Shown: positions 8,533 through 18,967, counted from the stretch's first letter. The stretch: 48,821 nucleotides of DNA from Pseudomonadota bacterium (GCA_018241265.1 JAFEEF010000028.1:55209-104029), one strand, 5' to 3'. The notes: generated from the sequence alone by a model not told the origin. Numbers and translations: made by a program.

Positions 8533-9381
8533 ATGCCGAACCCCGCACGCGCCTTCGCCGCCGCCGTCGCGCGTACCGCGGTCGCGGTCCTCGCCGTCGT
8601 CTGCGGCGCTTGCGCTGCGCCGGGCGCGTCGACGGCCGATGCGGCGCTCGCTGCGGCAGTCCGGTCGCGACCCATCGTGCTGCTCGGCGAGATTCACGAC
8701 AACGCCGGCCAGCATGCGCTGCGCGCGCGTGCGCTCGGCGCCTTGCTGGCCGGCGGCGCGCGACCCGCGATCCTGATGGAGCAGTTCGACCGCGAACGTC
8801 AGGCCGACATCGATCGCGTGCTCGCACGGCCGGACGCGACCGCCGACGACGTGATCGCTGCGGCTGCGCCGGCCCGGGCCGGCTGGGAGTGGGCCTACTA
8901 CAAGCCGTTGATCGCGCTCGCGCTGCGGTACCGCCTGCCGCTCGTCGCGGTGAACGTCTCGCGCGACGACGCGCGCCGCGCGATCCGCGACGGCCTGCCG
9001 GCGCTCGGCTTCGATGGCGAGGTGCCTGCGGACATCGCCGCGGCTCAGGCTGCCGACATCGAGGCCGGCCACTGCGGTGCGATCGATCGACCCACCGCCG
9101 GCCGCATGGTCGCGGCCCAGGAAGCGCGCGATCAGTTCATGGCGCGCCAGCTCGCGGCGCATGCATCCGGCGGCGCCGTGCTGCTCGCCGGCAATGGCCA
9201 CGTGCGGCGCGACGTCGGCGTGCCGCGCTGGCTGCCGACCGCCGTGCGCGAGCGCAGCGTCTCGATCGGGCTGCTCGAGCCGGACAGCGACATGGCCGGC
9301 GCTTTCGACGTCGCGATCACGACGCCGGCGCAGCCGCGGCCGGATCCTTGCGAGGCGTTCCGCGCCGCATCGGCGCCGTGA
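8533..9381 (+). CDS. ChaN-like haem-binding (lipo)protein
   Basis: 282 residues. A hydrophobic N-terminal segment (about residues 8-24) ends at a Cys pair in VVCGAC, so an exported lipoprotein is likely, though the lipobox is not canonical. The mature part has the ChaN/DUF399 hallmarks: IVLLGEIHDN, ILMEQFDR, WAYYKPLI and VLLAGNGHVRRD near the end. ChaN of Campylobacter binds haem in a cofacial dimer; a role in iron or haem handling is family inference. It converges on the carboxypeptidase gene, with 11 bp between stops. Confidence 0.85.
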   Translation: MPNPARAFAAAVARTAVAVLAVVCGACAAPGASTADAALAAAVRSRPIVLLGEIHDNAGQHALRARALGALLAGGARPAILMEQFDRERQADIDRVLARPDATADDVIAAAAPARAGWEWAYYKPLIALALRYRLPLVAVNVSRDDARRAIRDGLPALGFDGEVPADIAAAQAADIEAGHCGAIDRPTAGRMVAAQEARDQFMARQLAAHASGGAVLLAGNGHVRRDVGVPRWLPTAVRERSVSIGLLEPDSDMAGAFDVAITTPAQPRPDPCEAFRAASAP

Positions 9382-9392
9382 CGCCGCACGTC

Positions 9393-10895
9393 CTATCGCT
9401 TGCCGACGAACGCCCGAACCTCCCGCGCCATCCGCTCCAGCGACGGCCGGTGGATGTACATCATGTGCCCGGCCTCGAAGTAGCTGACCTGGATACGATC
9501 CTGCAGATGCTCGCGCAGCCCGAGGTGCGACAAGGTGTAGTCCCCCGCCGCATGCGGCGTCCCGAGGTCGTAGTAGCCGCTCGCGACATACACCCGCATC
9601 GTCGGGTTCGCGTGCATCGCGCGCCGCAGGCTCTCGCCGACGTTGACGTACTTGTTCGCGTAGTCCTTCCAGGTCCACTTGTCCCAGATCGGCGCGTGCA
9701 CGACGTAGGGTGCGTCGGTGTCGTAGTCGAGCTGCTCGCGCAGCAGCCGGTTGATGCCGGTCGCATACGCGCCGGCGAGCGACGACAGCATCGGATCGCT
9801 TTCGGGATGCTCGCCGGCATCGTCGCGGTCATGCCCGATGAAGCGCGAGTCGAGTCGCCCGACGGTCTGGCCGCGGTGCCGCAGCAACTGCTTGAAGTAG
9901 CGGAACTCGCCCGGCCGCAGGTCGCATTGCTTGACGTAGTCGACGCTCAGCCCCGACCAGCGCGCGACCTCCGCGGCGATGCGCTCGCGTTCGTCGGCCG
10001 GCAGCTTCGAGCCCTGCATCAGCGCGACGACATAGTCGCGCAGCGCGAACCGCTCGGCCTGCGCGATCACGTCGGCGAGCGGCAGCGCCTGCAGGTCCGG
10101 CGCGAGGGCCTTGTGGTACCACGCGGTCGCCGCATAGGTCGGCAGGAACAGCGGATAGGGCAGCTCGTTGCCGTGGTCGAAGCTCAGGGTCTGCAGGTCG
10201 ACCGCCATCGACACCAGCATCAGCCCGTTCAGGAAGATGTCGTGCTTCTCCTGCAGGTGCAGGCTCAAGCCCACCGCGCGCGTCGTGCCGTAGCTCTCGC
10301 CGATCAGGAACTTCGGGCTCCCCCAGCGGCCGTAGCGCGCGAGGTAGAGACGGATGAACTCGCCCACCGCGTCGAGGTCGCGCTGGTAGTCGTGGTACTC
10401 CGAGACCTTCTCGCCTTCGGCCATGCGCGAATGGCCCGTGCCGATCGGATCGATGAACACGAGGTCGCTGTCGGCGAGCAGCGTGTGCGCGTTGTCGGTC
10501 AGCGCATAGGGCGGCGGCGATGGCATGCCCATCTCGTCGCAGACGACGCGCTGCGGCCCGAGGATGCCGAGGTGCAGCCACACGCTGCTGGAGCCCGGGC
10601 CGCCGTTGAACGAGAAGGTGATCGGACGCGTCGCCGCGTCGCCCGCGCTCTTGCGCGTGTAGGCGACGAAGAACACCGACGCGCGCGCCTTCTCGGGCTG
10701 GCGCTGGCCGCCGTCCTTGCCGTCGTAGGCCGGGTGGAAGTCGCGCAGCAGCAAGGTGCCGCAGGTCGCGGTGTAGTCGATCGCGAGGTCGCCGACGACG
10801 AGGCGATGCTCGGTCGAGACGATGCGCTCGACCGGCGGCGTCGGCGCCGGCGCGGCGGTGGAGACGGAAGGGGCGGCGGCTGGGGTATCGGCCAT
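9393..10895 (-). CDS. Serine carboxypeptidase (peptidase family S10)
   Basis: 500 residues with the complete S10 active site: the oxyanion block FNGGPGSSS, the nucleophile in IGESYGT, the Asp region ASGYYDLGTP and the His in EAGHMMYIH. S10 enzymes remove C-terminal residues, usually at acidic pH. The N-terminus (residues 1-25) is Ala/Pro/Thr-rich with no hydrophobic core. An in-frame stop just upstream leaves no room for a signal peptide, so either the protein is cytoplasmic or it exits by another route. The start ATG 10895 lies 45 bp from the divergent DUF429 gene. Confidence 0.9.
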   Translation of the reverse strand: MADTPAAAPSVSTAAPAPTPPVERIVSTEHRLVVGDLAIDYTATCGTLLLRDFHPAYDGKDGGQRQPEKARASVFFVAYTRKSAGDAATRPITFSFNGGPGSSSVWLHLGILGPQRVVCDEMGMPSPPPYALTDNAHTLLADSDLVFIDPIGTGHSRMAEGEKVSEYHDYQRDLDAVGEFIRLYLARYGRWGSPKFLIGESYGTTRAVGLSLHLQEKHDIFLNGLMLVSMAVDLQTLSFDHGNELPYPLFLPTYAATAWYHKALAPDLQALPLADVIAQAERFALRDYVVALMQGSKLPADERERIAAEVARWSGLSVDYVKQCDLRPGEFRYFKQLLRHRGQTVGRLDSRFIGHDRDDAGEHPESDPMLSSLAGAYATGINRLLREQLDYDTDAPYVVHAPIWDKWTWKDYANKYVNVGESLRRAMHANPTMRVYVASGYYDLGTPHAAGDYTLSHLGLREHLQDRIQVSYFEAGHMMYIHRPSLERMAREVRAFVGKR

Positions 10896-10940
10896 GGCGG
10901 AACGCTCGGTAGAGTCGAGGCCGGAACTCTACCGCCCCGC

Positions 10941-11786
10941 ATGACACGCCCGAACCCCGGCTCGCTGCTGCTTGCCGGCATCGACTTCACGAGCCGTCCG
11001 ACGCGGCGCAAGCCGATCACGGTGGCGCTCGGCCGCGCAGAAGGCGAAGCCGCCGTGCGCCTCGAACGCATCGAGATCCATGCCGACTTCGAGAGCTACG
11101 CGCGCTGGCTCGCGACGCCGGGACCGTGGCTGGGCGCGTTCGACTTCCCGTTCGGCTTGCCGCGCGAACTCGTCGTCGCGCTCGGCTGGCCGACCGAATG
11201 GCGCGCGCTGATGGCGCACTACGCGGCGCTGTCGCGTGCCGAGATCCGCGCGACCTTCGCCGCGTTCTGCGCCGGCCGGCCGGCCGGCGGCAAGTTCGCG
11301 CACCGCGCCTGCGACGGGCCGGCCGGCTCGTCGCCGTCGATGAAGTGGGTGAACCCGCCGGTCGCCTACATGCTGCATGCGGGCGTGCCGCTGCTGATCG
11401 ACGCCGGCGTGCATCTGCCGCCGCTGGCGCAAGGCGATCCGAGCCGCGTCGCGCTCGAAGGCTATCCGGGCCTCCTGGCGCGCGAGCTGATCGGGCTGCG
11501 CTCGTACAAGAGCGACGAACGCGCGCGCCAGACGCCCGAGCGCGAGGAGGCACGGCGCGCGATCGTCGCGGCGCTGGAAGAGGGGCGTACGCGCCTCGGC
11601 TTGACGCTGCGCTGCACGCCTGCACAGCGCGATGCGCTCGTCGCCGATCCGTCGGCCGACACCCTGGATGCCGTGCTGTGCCTGATGCAGGCGGCGTGGG
11701 CCGCGCGCCAGGCCGATCACGGCGTGCCGGCGCAGGTCGATCCGCTCGAAGGCTGGATCACGAGCGCGTTGCCGCTGACGCGTTGA
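10941..11786 (+). CDS. DUF429 family protein
   Basis: 281 residues. The sequence starts LLAGIDFTSRPT and continues with GAFDFPFGLPREL, SMKWVNPPVAYML, ALEGYPGLLAREL, SYK and ADTLDAVLCLMQAAWA. The pattern of acidic residues on strands is that of the RNase H-like DUF429 family, whose function is not known to me. No signal or membrane segments. It is transcribed divergently from the S10 peptidase and lies about 90 bp before the antiporter gene, so it could share a transcript with it. Family assignment good, function open. Confidence 0.75.
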   Translation: MTRPNPGSLLLAGIDFTSRPTRRKPITVALGRAEGEAAVRLERIEIHADFESYARWLATPGPWLGAFDFPFGLPRELVVALGWPTEWRALMAHYAALSRAEIRATFAAFCAGRPAGGKFAHRACDGPAGSSPSMKWVNPPVAYMLHAGVPLLIDAGVHLPPLAQGDPSRVALEGYPGLLARELIGLRSYKSDERARQTPEREEARRAIVAALEEGRTRLGLTLRCTPAQRDALVADPSADTLDAVLCLMQAAWAARQADHGVPAQVDPLEGWITSALPLTR

Positions 11787-11878
11787 GGCGCCGCTCGCCG
11801 GCGTCGCGCCTTTGTCCGGCCCGCCGACGCGGTCGTCGCCGGCAGCGGCGCGTGGTCCGTCTGCTAAGGTGGGTCGCG

Positions 11879-13336
11879 ATGCACACCCTGAACCTGCTGC
11901 TGCTGGCCAGCGGACTGCTCGTCTTCGTCAGCGTGATGGCGGGGATGTGGTCGGCGCGGCTCGGGTTGCCCTTCCTGCTGGTGTTCCTCGTCGCCGGCAT
12001 GCTGGTCGGCGTCGACGGGCCGATCGGCATGCGCTTCGACAGCGCGCCGATCGCGGCATCGGTCGGCAGCGCGGCGCTCGCGATGATCCTGCTCGAAGGC
12101 GGCATCGGCACGCGCATGAGCGTGGTGCGCGCCGGACTGAAGCCGGCGGCCTTGCTCGCAACCGTCGGCGTGCTGGTCACGGCGCTCGTGGTCGGTGCGG
12201 CCGCGATGGTCGTGATGCGCGTCGATTGGCGCTATGGCCTTTTGCTCGGCGCGATCGTCGGCTCGACCGATGCGGCGGCGGTCTTCTCGCTGCTGCGCCA
12301 GAGCGGGTTGAAGCTGGCCGAGCGGGTCTCCGCGACGCTCGAGCTCGAATCGGGGCTGAACGATCCGATGGCGGTGTTCCTCACCGTCGCGCTGATCGAG
12401 ACGATCCAGGCCAAGGCCGGCATCGCCGATACGCTGGTGCTGCTCGTGCGCCAGGTCGCGCTCGGCGGTGCGATCGGCTGGGGCGGCGCGTGGCTGGTCG
12501 CGGCGCTGCTGCGGCGCCATGCGATCACGCCCGACCATGGCGGCGTCGCCTGCCTCGTCATCGTGTCGAGCGGCATGGCGGTGTTCGCCGCCGCGGGCCT
12601 GGTCGAAGGCTCGGGCTTTCTCGCGGTCTACCTGTTCGGCCTGCAACTGCGCGAGCGCGCGACCGACGCGGTGCATGCCGCGGCATCGGCGATCGACGGC
12701 TTCGCATGGGCGGCGCAAGCGACGATGTTCCTGCTGCTCGGCCTGCTCGTCGCGCCCAGCCATCTGCTCGATCAGGTCGGCCCGACCTTGGCGATCGCGG
12801 CGGTCCTGATGTTCGTCGCCCGGCCGCTCGCGGTGTGGCTGTGCCTGGTGCCGCTGCGCTTCTCGAATGCCGAGCGGCTTTTCATCGGCTGGGTCGGGCT
12901 GCGCGGCGCGGTGCCGATCGTGCTGGCGCTCTTTCCGCTGATGCAGCAGGTGCCGGACAGCTATCGCTACTTCAACGTCGTGTTCGCGGTCGTGCTGGCC
13001 TCGCTGCTGCTGCAGGGCACGACCTTGGCGTGGTCGGCGCGCCGGCTCGGCGTCGTCGAGCCGACGAGTGCGCTGCCCGCGGAGCAGCGGCCGATCCAGG
13101 GGCGGCTCGCGCTCGATGGCGAACTGCCGCTCGCCGACGTGTTCGAGTTTTTCCACCTGCCGATGCCGCAGACCGCGTCGCCGACCCTGGCGCACTGGAT
13201 GACCGACAACCTCGCGCGCGACCGTGCCGAGGGCGACCAGGTGCAATGGCACGGTGCGAACTTCCGCATCCTGAGCCTGGTCGACGGCCGCATCGTGCGC
13301 GTCGGCCTGACCTTGACGCCCGATGGCCGTGGCTGA
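11879..13336 (+). CDS. cvrA: Potassium/proton antiporter, CvrA/NhaP2-like, short form
   Basis: 485 residues. Residues 5-385 form about 12 membrane segments of the CPA1 exchanger type, with the ion-site regions [20 protein letters not shown] and [14 protein letters not shown]. The last 85 or so residues resemble the small CorC/HlyC-like domain found at the end of NhaP2. E. coli CvrA has 578 residues with a TrkA-C (RCK-C) domain between these parts, and that domain seems to be missing here. Predicted to export K+ (or Na+) in exchange for H+ across the inner membrane. The stop overlaps the helicase start by 14 bp. Confidence 0.83.
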   Translation: MHTLNLLLLASGLLVFVSVMAGMWSARLGLPFLLVFLVAGMLVGVDGPIGMRFDSAPIAASVGSAALAMILLEGGIGTRMSVVRAGLKPAALLATVGVLVTALVVGAAAMVVMRVDWRYGLLLGAIVGSTDAAAVFSLLRQSGLKLAERVSATLELESGLNDPMAVFLTVALIETIQAKAGIADTLVLLVRQVALGGAIGWGGAWLVAALLRRHAITPDHGGVACLVIVSSGMAVFAAAGLVEGSGFLAVYLFGLQLRERATDAVHAAASAIDGFAWAAQATMFLLLGLLVAPSHLLDQVGPTLAIAAVLMFVARPLAVWLCLVPLRFSNAERLFIGWVGLRGAVPIVLALFPLMQQVPDSYRYFNVVFAVVLASLLLQGTTLAWSARRLGVVEPTSALPAEQRPIQGRLALDGELPLADVFEFFHLPMPQTASPTLAHWMTDNLARDRAEGDQVQWHGANFRILSLVDGRIVRVGLTLTPDGRG

Positions 13337-15841
13337 CGACGGCGTGACGGTGGCGGAACGCTGGTTCGCCGGGCGCGGCTGGCAGGCGTTCCCGTTCCAG
13401 CGCGACGTGTGGGCCGCGATGCAGGCCGGCGACAGCGGCCTGCTGCATGCGACGACCGGGGCCGGCAAGACCTATGCGGTGTGGTTCGGCGCGCTCGCGC
13501 GCGCGCAGGACTTGGGCGTCTCGCTGCTGGCGCGCCAGGCGCCGCCGCTCGGCATCCTGTGGCTGACGCCGATGCGTGCCTTGGCGGCCGACACGGTGCG
13601 TGCGCTGCAGGCGCCGCTGCGCGACCTCGCGGCGGCGTGGACGCTCGGCCTGCGCACCGGCGACACGCCATCGGCCGAGCGCGCGCGCCAGGATCGGCGC
13701 TTCCCGAGCGTGCTGGTGACGACGCCCGAATCGCTCAGCCTGATGCTGACGCGCGAGCAGGCACGCGCCGAGCTCGAGCAGGTGCACACGGTGATCGTCG
13801 ACGAATGGCACGAGCTGATGGGCAGCAAGCGCGGCGTGCAGGTGCAGCTCGCGCTGGCGCGCCTGAAGCGCTGGCATCCGGGGCTCGTCGTCTGGGGGTT
13901 GAGCGCGACGCTGGGCAACCTGGCCGACGCGATGCACGTGCTGCTCGGCGCTGCCGGCGGCCGGCTGGTGCAGGGTCGCATCGACAAGGCGCTCGTGATC
14001 GACACCTTGCTGCCCGAGCACCCGGGGCGCTTCTCGTGGGGCGGCCACCTGGGCCGGCAGATGCAGCAGCCGGTGGTCGCCGAGATCGAGCGCGCCTCGA
14101 CCACGATCGTCTTCGTCAACGTGCGCTCGCAGGCCGAGGCGTGGTATCGGCTGTTGCTCGAAGAGCGGCCCGACTGGGCCGGCTCGGTCGCGCTGCACCA
14201 CGGCTCGCTCGACAAGGACGTGCGCGTATGGGTGGAGCAGGGCCTGAAGCAGGGACGTCTGAAGGCGGTCGTCGCGACGTCGTCGCTCGATCTCGGCGTC
14301 GACTTCCTGCCGGTCGAGCGGGTGCTGCAGATCGGCTCGGCCAAGGGCGTCGCGCGGCTGTTGCAGCGCGCCGGCCGCAGCGGCCATGCGCCCGGCCGCG
14401 CGAGCCGTGTCACGCTGGTGCCGACCAACACCTTGGAGCTCGTCGAGGCCGTGGCGGCGCGCCGTGCCGCGGCCGCCGGACGCGTCGAGAAGCGCTCGAC
14501 GCCGGACCAGCCGCTCGACGTGCTGGTGCAGCATCTGGTGACGGTCGCGCTCGGCGGCGGCTACACGCCCGACGCGCTGTACGACGAGGTGCGCAGCACC
14601 TACGCCTATCGGCAGCTGCCGCGCGAGTCGTTCGATTGGGCGTCGGCGTTCGTCGAGCGAGGCGGTGCGAGCCTCGCCGCCTATCCCGAGTACCGCCGCG
14701 TGCAGCCGGTCGACGGCGTCTACCGCGTGACCGACCGCGGCATTGCGCGCCGCCATCGGCTGCAGGTCGGCACGATCGTGTCGGATGCGGCGATGCAGGT
14801 CCAGTACCTCGGCGGCGCGCGCATCGGCACACTGGAAGAAGGCTTCATCGCGCGCCTGCGACCGGGCGACTGCTTCGTCTTCGGCGGCCGCACGCTGGAG
14901 TTCGTGCGCACCCGCGAGATGACGGCTTATGTGAAGCGCGCCCGGCATGCCCGCGGCCGGCTGACGAGCTGGGTCGGCGCGAAGATGCCGCTGTCCAACG
15001 AGCTGGCCGACGCCGTGCTGGAGGTACTCGATGGCGTGGCGCAGGGCGACTTCGACGCGCCCGAGCTCGAAGCCGCGCGGCCGATGCTGACCACGCAGCT
15101 GCGCCTGTCGCGCCTGCCGACGCCGGATCGCCTGTTGATCGAACGCCACGTCTCGCGCGAAGGCCAGCACCTGTTCCTCTATCCGTTCGCCGGCCGCCAT
15201 GCGCACATCGGCCTGGGCAGCCTGCTGGCCTGGCGATTGGCACGCGACGCGCCCAACACCTTCAGCCTGTCGATCAACGACTACGGCCTGGAGCTGTTGA
15301 GCGCGATGCCGATCGATCCGATGCCGCTCGTCGAGCAGCGTGCGTTCGGCAGCGACGATCTGCTGCGCGACGTGCTCGACAGCCTCAACGCGAGCCAGCT
15401 CGCGCGCACGCGCTTTCGCGAGATCGCGTGCATCGCGGGGCTGGTCTCGACCGGCTATCCGGGCCAGCCCAAGAGCACGCGCCAGCTGCAGGCGTCGAGC
15501 ACGCTGTTCTACGAGGTCTTCCGCAAGTACGACGCCGGCAACCGGCTGCTCGCGCAGGCCGAGGCCGAAGTGCTTGCGCAGGAGCTGCAGATCGATCGCC
15601 TGGCCGCGGCGCTCGAGCGCATGCGCACGCAGCGGGTCGAGTTCGTCGAGCTGAAGGTGCCGAGCCCGTTCGCGCTGCCGTTGATGGTCGAGCGCTTCCG
15701 CGAGAAGCTGACGACCGAGAAGCTCGCCGACCGCCTGACGCGGCTGCTGAAGGACATGGAGACGGCCGCCGATCGGGCCGAGCAGCAAGCGACCGCACCG
15801 CATCCGCGCCGGCGGCGCCGCGCCGCGGCCATGGAGTCGCC

Positions 15842-15845
<4 letters not shown>
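13323..15845 (+). CDS. Ligase-associated DNA damage-response DEXH-box helicase (Lhr-like)
   Basis: 840 residues, superfamily 2. Helicase motifs in order: Walker [10 protein letters not shown] (Thr at residue 50), Ia [10 protein letters not shown], a DEWH box in motif II, SATLGN in motif [13 protein letters not shown], and QRAGRSGH in motif VI. The second half is the Lhr-type winged-helix and DUF4145/beta-barrel-like region. It belongs to the group encoded with bacterial ATP-dependent ligase and exonuclease (TIGR04121); both partners are in this window but 5.9 kb upstream. A 3'-5' unwinding role in repair is inferred from Lhr relatives. It overlaps the antiporter upstream by 14 bp and the YkvA gene downstream by 4 bp (ATGA). 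Confidence 0.92.
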
Positions 15846-16225
<380 letters not shown>

Positions 16226-16954
16226 TCACGCCAGGCTGCGCGGCTCGCTCGACGATGCCGGGGCGATCGCGGCCAACGCTGCGCCGTCGACGCCGTTGCC
16301 GCTTTGCGCGAGTGCGTCGAGCGCGTGCACGTCGGTGATGGCCGCCAGCGTCCACTGCCGCTGCGCGCCATCCGCGTGATCGATCGCCTCGAGGTGCCAA
16401 CGGCCGTCGCGGTGCACGAGGCGCTTCGGGGTCACCTCGTGCGTCGCTGCGGCGCCGTTGCCGCCGCCCGTCTCGATGGCGAGCCGGTGGTCGCGCAGCA
16501 TCGCGTTGGCGATGTCCTCGAACCAGGGCGCCGTGGCGTCCGCGGCCGCGGGCTCCGCGACGATCCGGCGGTCGGCGTGCGCCGCGCCGCGCGTGCCCAC
16601 GCTGAGCAGATGGCTGAGGCGCGCCACCAGGCGGTCGCGCTGGTCGGCGAGCAGCGCGCCCGGGGTCAGCTCGGCGAGCAGTTGGCGCGCCGTCGCCAGC
16701 GCGCGCGCTTCGTCGGCGCTGATCAGCAGCCGGGGTTGTTCCGCCTGCGCGGCGTCGGCTTCGGTCTCGAGGCGATAGCCCCATTTCAGGCGGTCGAACA
16801 CGACCGGCAGGTTCATCTCATCGCGCAGGTACGCGATGTCACGCTTGATGGTGGCCGGCGAGGTCGAGAACTCGCGCCAGAGCGCTTGCGGGGCGAGGCA
16901 CTGGCCGCTCTTCAGGAAACCGGCGATGCGTTGAACGCGATCTGGTTGCGGCAC
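16226..16954 (-). CDS. WYL-domain transcriptional regulator (YafY/DeoR type)
   Basis: 242 residues. Residues 1-60 are a DeoR-like winged helix-turn-helix (QRIAGFLKSGQCL, then STSPATIKRDIAYLRDEM, and LKWGYRL as the wing). The C-terminal half contains a WYL-type segment (TPKRLVHRDGRWHLEAIDH). WYL domains are thought to sense nucleic-acid-type or nucleotide ligands, and such regulators often control DNA-damage or defence genes, which fits the adjacent repair helicase but proves nothing. The start is a GTG at 16954. Confidence 0.82.
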   Translation of the reverse strand: MPQPDRVQRIAGFLKSGQCLAPQALWREFSTSPATIKRDIAYLRDEMNLPVVFDRLKWGYRLETEADAAQAEQPRLLISADEARALATARQLLAELTPGALLADQRDRLVARLSHLLSVGTRGAAHADRRIVAEPAAADATAPWFEDIANAMLRDHRLAIETGGGNGAAATHEVTPKRLVHRDGRWHLEAIDHADGAQRQWTLAAITDVHALDALAQSGNGVDGAALAAIAPASSSEPRSLA

Positions 16955-17069
16955 GTCTGGTACTCCGGAGGGGGGACGATCGAATGTATCGACAACCCCT
17001 GCGGTCGTCCCGCTCGTTCATCCATCAATGTGAGGATGGACAGGCCCGCAATCTGCTGAACTAGGCGCG

Positions 17070-17993
17070 TCAATGCTGCTGCCGCATCAGCGTGCTCTTG
17101 CCGAACAGGCTTTCGATCAGGTCGACCGCGACCTCGGCGGTACGGTTCCGAATGTCGAGTGCAGGATTCAGTTCCATCACGTCGAGCGACGCGAGGCGGC
17201 CGGTGTCGGCGATCATCTCCATGCAGAGCTGCGCCTCGCGGTAGGTCGGGCCGCCGCTGACGGTGGTGCCGACGCCGGGCGCCAGGTCGGCATCGAGGAA
17301 GTCGACGTCGAAGCTGACGTGCAGGTGGGTGTGCGCATCGAGCGTCGCGAGCGCCAGCTCCATCGTGTGGCGCATGCCCATCTCGTCGATGTAGCGCATG
17401 TCGAAGACCTCGAGGCCGACTTCATGGACGAAGCGCTTCTCGCCTTGGTCGACGCTGCGGATGCCGATCTGGCGGATCCACTTCGGGTTGATCGCCGGCA
17501 CGTGGCCGCCGATCTCGACGAGCTCCTTCGGCCCGTGGCCGCACAGGCAGGCGACCGGCATGCCATGGATGTTGCCGCTCGGCGTCAGGCCGTTGGTGTT
17601 GAAGTCGGCATGCGCGTCGAGCCAGAGGATGCGCAGCTTCTTGCCGGCTTCGCGGCAATGGCGCGCCACCGCGCTGATCGAGCCGATGCCGAGGCAATGG
17701 TCGCCGCCGAGCAGGATCGGCAGCCGGCCGTCGCGCAGTTCGGCGTAGACCGCCTCGTGCACGTTGCGGTTCCAGGTGATGACCTCGGGCAGGTGGCGGT
17801 AGCCGTCGACCGGCGGCTGCCACGGATTGGCGGGCCCGGCGAGGTTGCCGCGGTCGAGCACCGACAGGCCGTGGCCTTCGAGCACCGGTCCGATGTTGGC
17901 GACGCGGAAGGCCTCCGGGCCCATGCTCGCGCCGCGGCTGCCGGCGCCGATGTCGGTCGGTGCGCCGATGAGGGTGACGTTCTTGCTGGTCAT
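17070..17993 (-). CDS. rocF: Arginase (ureohydrolase)
   Basis: 307 residues, the usual arginase length. Binuclear Mn site motifs are all present: GGDH, DAHADFN, and SFDVDFLDA leading to PGVGTTVSGG. There is also the early GSRGASMGPEAFR and the C-terminal MELNPALD. Converts L-arginine to ornithine and urea in the cytoplasm. It is the second gene of a two-gene unit, starting 3 bp after the stop of the LOG-family gene. No ornithine-using gene or urease lies nearby, so its pathway context is unclear. Arginase is favoured over agmatinase by the GSRGASMGPE and SGNIHGMP segments. Confidence 0.92.
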   Translation of the reverse strand: MTSKNVTLIGAPTDIGAGSRGASMGPEAFRVANIGPVLEGHGLSVLDRGNLAGPANPWQPPVDGYRHLPEVITWNRNVHEAVYAELRDGRLPILLGGDHCLGIGSISAVARHCREAGKKLRILWLDAHADFNTNGLTPSGNIHGMPVACLCGHGPKELVEIGGHVPAINPKWIRQIGIRSVDQGEKRFVHEVGLEVFDMRYIDEMGMRHTMELALATLDAHTHLHVSFDVDFLDADLAPGVGTTVSGGPTYREAQLCMEMIADTGRLASLDVMELNPALDIRNRTAEVAVDLIESLFGKSTLMRQQH

Positions 17994-17996
17994 GGC

Positions 17997-18899
17997 TCAG
18001 AGGTCGTTGTTGAATTCGGTCTTGACGTTCTCGGCGAGGCCGAAGCCGTATTCGGCATCCAGCACGCTCCAGGCCTCCTCGGCGGTCTCGACGAAGCGGA
18101 ACAGCCGGGTGTCCTCGGGGCTGATCATGCCGGTTTCGACGAGCAGGTCGAAGTCGATCAGCCGGGTCCAGAAGTCGCGACCGAACAGCAGCACCGGTCG
18201 GCGCCGCGACTTGCGCGTCTGGATCAAGGTGAGCGCCTCGAACAGCTCGTCGAGCGTGCCGAAGCCGCCCGGGAAGCACACCAGCGCCACCGAGCGCATC
18301 AGGAAGTGCATCTTGCGCAGGCCGAAGTAGTGGAACTGGAAGCACAGCTCCGGCGTGATGTAGGGGTTGGGCGTCTGCTCGTGCTGCAGCACGATGTTGA
18401 GGCCGATGCTCTTGCCGCCGGCGTCGTGGGCGCCGCGGTTGCCGGCCTCCATGATGCCCGGGCCACCGCCCGTCACGACATAGAGCGGTACCGCGAGATC
18501 GCGCGACTTCTCGGTGACGAGCCGCCCGAGACGGCGCGCCTCGGCGTAGTAGCGCGACATCGCGAGCTGGCCTTCGGCCGCGCGCTGCGCATCGGCGTTG
18601 CCGGCGGCGCGCGCGGTCTCGACCGCCTGCTCGGCCATCTCGGGCGCGACGATGCGCGCGCTGCCGAAGATCACGATCGTCGATTCGATGCCCTGTTCGT
18701 TCTGCACCATCTCGGGCTTCAGCAGCTCGAGCTGCATGCGCACCGGGCGCAGTTCTTCGCGCAGCAGGAAGTCCGGATCGGCGAACGCGAGCTTGTAGGC
18801 GCTGTCGGGGCCGTCGTAGCGCGACGGCGGCACCGCGGCCTCCGCTTCCTGCTGGGCGCTCGGGAAATTGCGGGCGGTGAGCTCGGTCTTCTTGTCCAT
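17997..18899 (-). CDS. LOG-family protein (TIGR00730, nucleotide phosphoribohydrolase-like)
   Basis: 300 residues. The Rossmann-like LOG signature is complete: VTGGGPGIMEAGNRGA and PGGFGTLDELFE. Relatives hydrolyse nucleoside 5'-monophosphates to base plus ribose phosphate, and LOG enzymes release active cytokinins in plants and some bacteria. The old lysine-decarboxylase annotation is incorrect for this fold. The N-terminal 90 residues are an extension seen in the longer bacterial form. I chose ATG 18899 (MDKKTEL); the frame is open for 20 more residues upstream. It leads directly into arginase and lies behind the GntR gene, separated by two hairpins. Confidence 0.85.
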   Translation of the reverse strand: MDKKTELTARNFPSAQQEAEAAVPPSRYDGPDSAYKLAFADPDFLLREELRPVRMQLELLKPEMVQNEQGIESTIVIFGSARIVAPEMAEQAVETARAAGNADAQRAAEGQLAMSRYYAEARRLGRLVTEKSRDLAVPLYVVTGGGPGIMEAGNRGAHDAGGKSIGLNIVLQHEQTPNPYITPELCFQFHYFGLRKMHFLMRSVALVCFPGGFGTLDELFEALTLIQTRKSRRRPVLLFGRDFWTRLIDFDLLVETGMISPEDTRLFRFVETAEEAWSVLDAEYGFGLAENVKTEFNNDL

Positions 18900-18920
18900 G
18901 CCTGGCAGCTTAACGCGGGC

Positions 18921-18965
18921 GCGCGACGCGAACGTCGCGCGGGATGCCGGGCCTGCGGCCGGCAT
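18921..18965 (-). other. Two tandem hairpins between the GntR and LOG genes
   Basis: The first is GCGCGACG (18921-18928), loop CGAA, CGTCGCGC (18933-18940), an 8 bp perfect stem with a tetraloop. The second is ATGCCGG (18944-18950), 8 nt, CCGGCAT (18959-18965), 7 bp. Neither is followed by a T-run on the minus strand, so they are not standard intrinsic terminators. They may stabilise the 3' end of the regulator mRNA or reduce read-through. Confidence 0.5.
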
Positions 18966-18967
18966 GC

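Noticed and set aside
8037-10940. + strand frame running open through the ChaN gene and opposite the S10 gene into DUF429
   Set aside because: Only its last part (from 10941) is DUF429-like; the rest is shadow of genes in other frames.
12972-15803. Very long open frame on the strand opposite the helicase
   Set aside because: High GC makes stop codons rare in the antisense frame; the product is low-complexity and rich in Arg/Ala/His/Gln, with no recognisable motif, while the + strand frame has a full helicase motif set.
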